46,400 bases of DNA from an uncultured Rhodoblastus sp. Lineage in GTDB: Bacteria > Pseudomonadota > Alphaproteobacteria > Rhizobiales > Beijerinckiaceae. Of the stretch, positions 46,100 to 46,400 are shown in pieces (position 1 is the stretch's first letter; each line of letters starts with the position of its first letter). The stretch spans positions 1 to 46,400 of the forward strand of contig NZ_CAIUXT010000092.1 in NCBI RefSeq assembly GCF_903903185.1, read 5' to 3'. The notes under the pieces were generated by a model, which saw only the letters and a list, made by a program, of their open reading frames with translations, was not told where the DNA came from and made no database searches. The translations under genes and the position numbers were made by a program.

Positions 46100-46400
46100 A
46101 TGACCATGACGGACAAGGCAACCAAATTCGGCGTCCACTCCGAAGTGGGCCAACTGCGCAAGGTTCTGGTCTGCGCGCCGGGCCGGGCGCATCAGCGCCT
46201 GACGCCGAGCAATTGCGACGAGTTGCTGTTCGACGACGTGCTATGGGTCGAGAACGCCAAGCGCGACCATTTCGATTTCATCACCAAGATGCGCGACCGC
46301 GGCGTCGATGTCGTGGAGTTGCACAATCTGCTGGCCGAGACTGTCGCCATCCCCGAGGCCAAGGCCTGGATCCTCGACAATCAGGTCGTGCCCAACCAGG
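46100..46400 (+). CDS. arcA: arginine deiminase (partial, C-terminus outside window)
   Basis: Hydrolyses arginine to citrulline and ammonia. The first 100 codons read [39 protein letters not shown] and [20 protein letters not shown], the classic N-terminus of the family. ATG at 46100 is chosen for AAGGG five to six bases upstream; ATG at 46106 and 46049 are in frame. Gene order arcD-arcA predicts arcB and arcC further right. Confidence 0.95.
   Translation, partial: MTMTDKATKFGVHSEVGQLRKVLVCAPGRAHQRLTPSNCDELLFDDVLWVENAKRDHFDFITKMRDRGVDVVELHNLLAETVAIPEAKAWILDNQVVPNQ

Overview
The window looks like a chromosomal piece of an alphaproteobacterial methylotroph of the order Hyphomicrobiales, most likely near Beijerinckiaceae/Methylocystaceae. 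This is inferred from high-GC coding, an Irr/Ros-era Rhizobiales gene style (dnaE-lolD-lolE order, eukaryote-like type II glutamine synthetase, Rhizobiales-type outer-membrane porin), and a lanthanide-type methanol dehydrogenase (XoxF) with its satellite genes. No genus can be fixed from sequence reading alone.

Layout. 1-446: 5' part of rpsB on the minus strand. 0.7-5.7 kb: a Cys/His-rich secreted protein followed by a Cu/Ag-type RND efflux adaptor and pump (cusB-like, cusA-like). 5.8-7.1 kb: glnII (minus) with its own terminator and a good candidate sigma-54 promoter. 7.15-17.4 kb: housekeeping genes (dnaE, lolD, lolE, rsmB-like, guaB) plus two small secreted proteins. 17.7-22.6 kb: a DHA2-type exporter, a porin, rlmE, a Ppx/GppA phosphatase and tRNA-Gln(CTG).

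22.7-40.1 kb is a large methanol/formaldehyde block. XoxF oxidises methanol; XoxG (cytochrome c) and XoxJ are its partners. Gfa, a class III alcohol dehydrogenase and S-formylglutathione hydrolase make a full glutathione-linked route from formaldehyde to formate. Around these sit quinoprotein-associated families of unknown chemistry: an ABC-type binding protein, two YVTN beta-propellers, an MxaD-like START-fold protein, a SoxYZ-like carrier, a CX3CW rhodanese-like protein, a metallo-beta-lactamase-fold hydrolase, and an orphan OmpR-type response regulator.

Three copies of a ~155-190 bp inverted-repeat element (MITE-like) lie inside this block. Each has a border at a stop codon. One copy sits in frame inside the signal-peptide region of a small secreted protein, flanked by a 4-bp direct repeat. 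Removing 177 bp restores a normal signal peptide, so the insertion event can be read directly. This is the most striking observation in the window.

40.2-46.4 kb: a renalase-like flavoprotein, an overlapping DCC-DUF2256-photolyase operon, an NAD(P)-binding reductase, a truncated arcD copy, then arcD and the start of arcA (arginine deiminase pathway). The last gene runs off the window.
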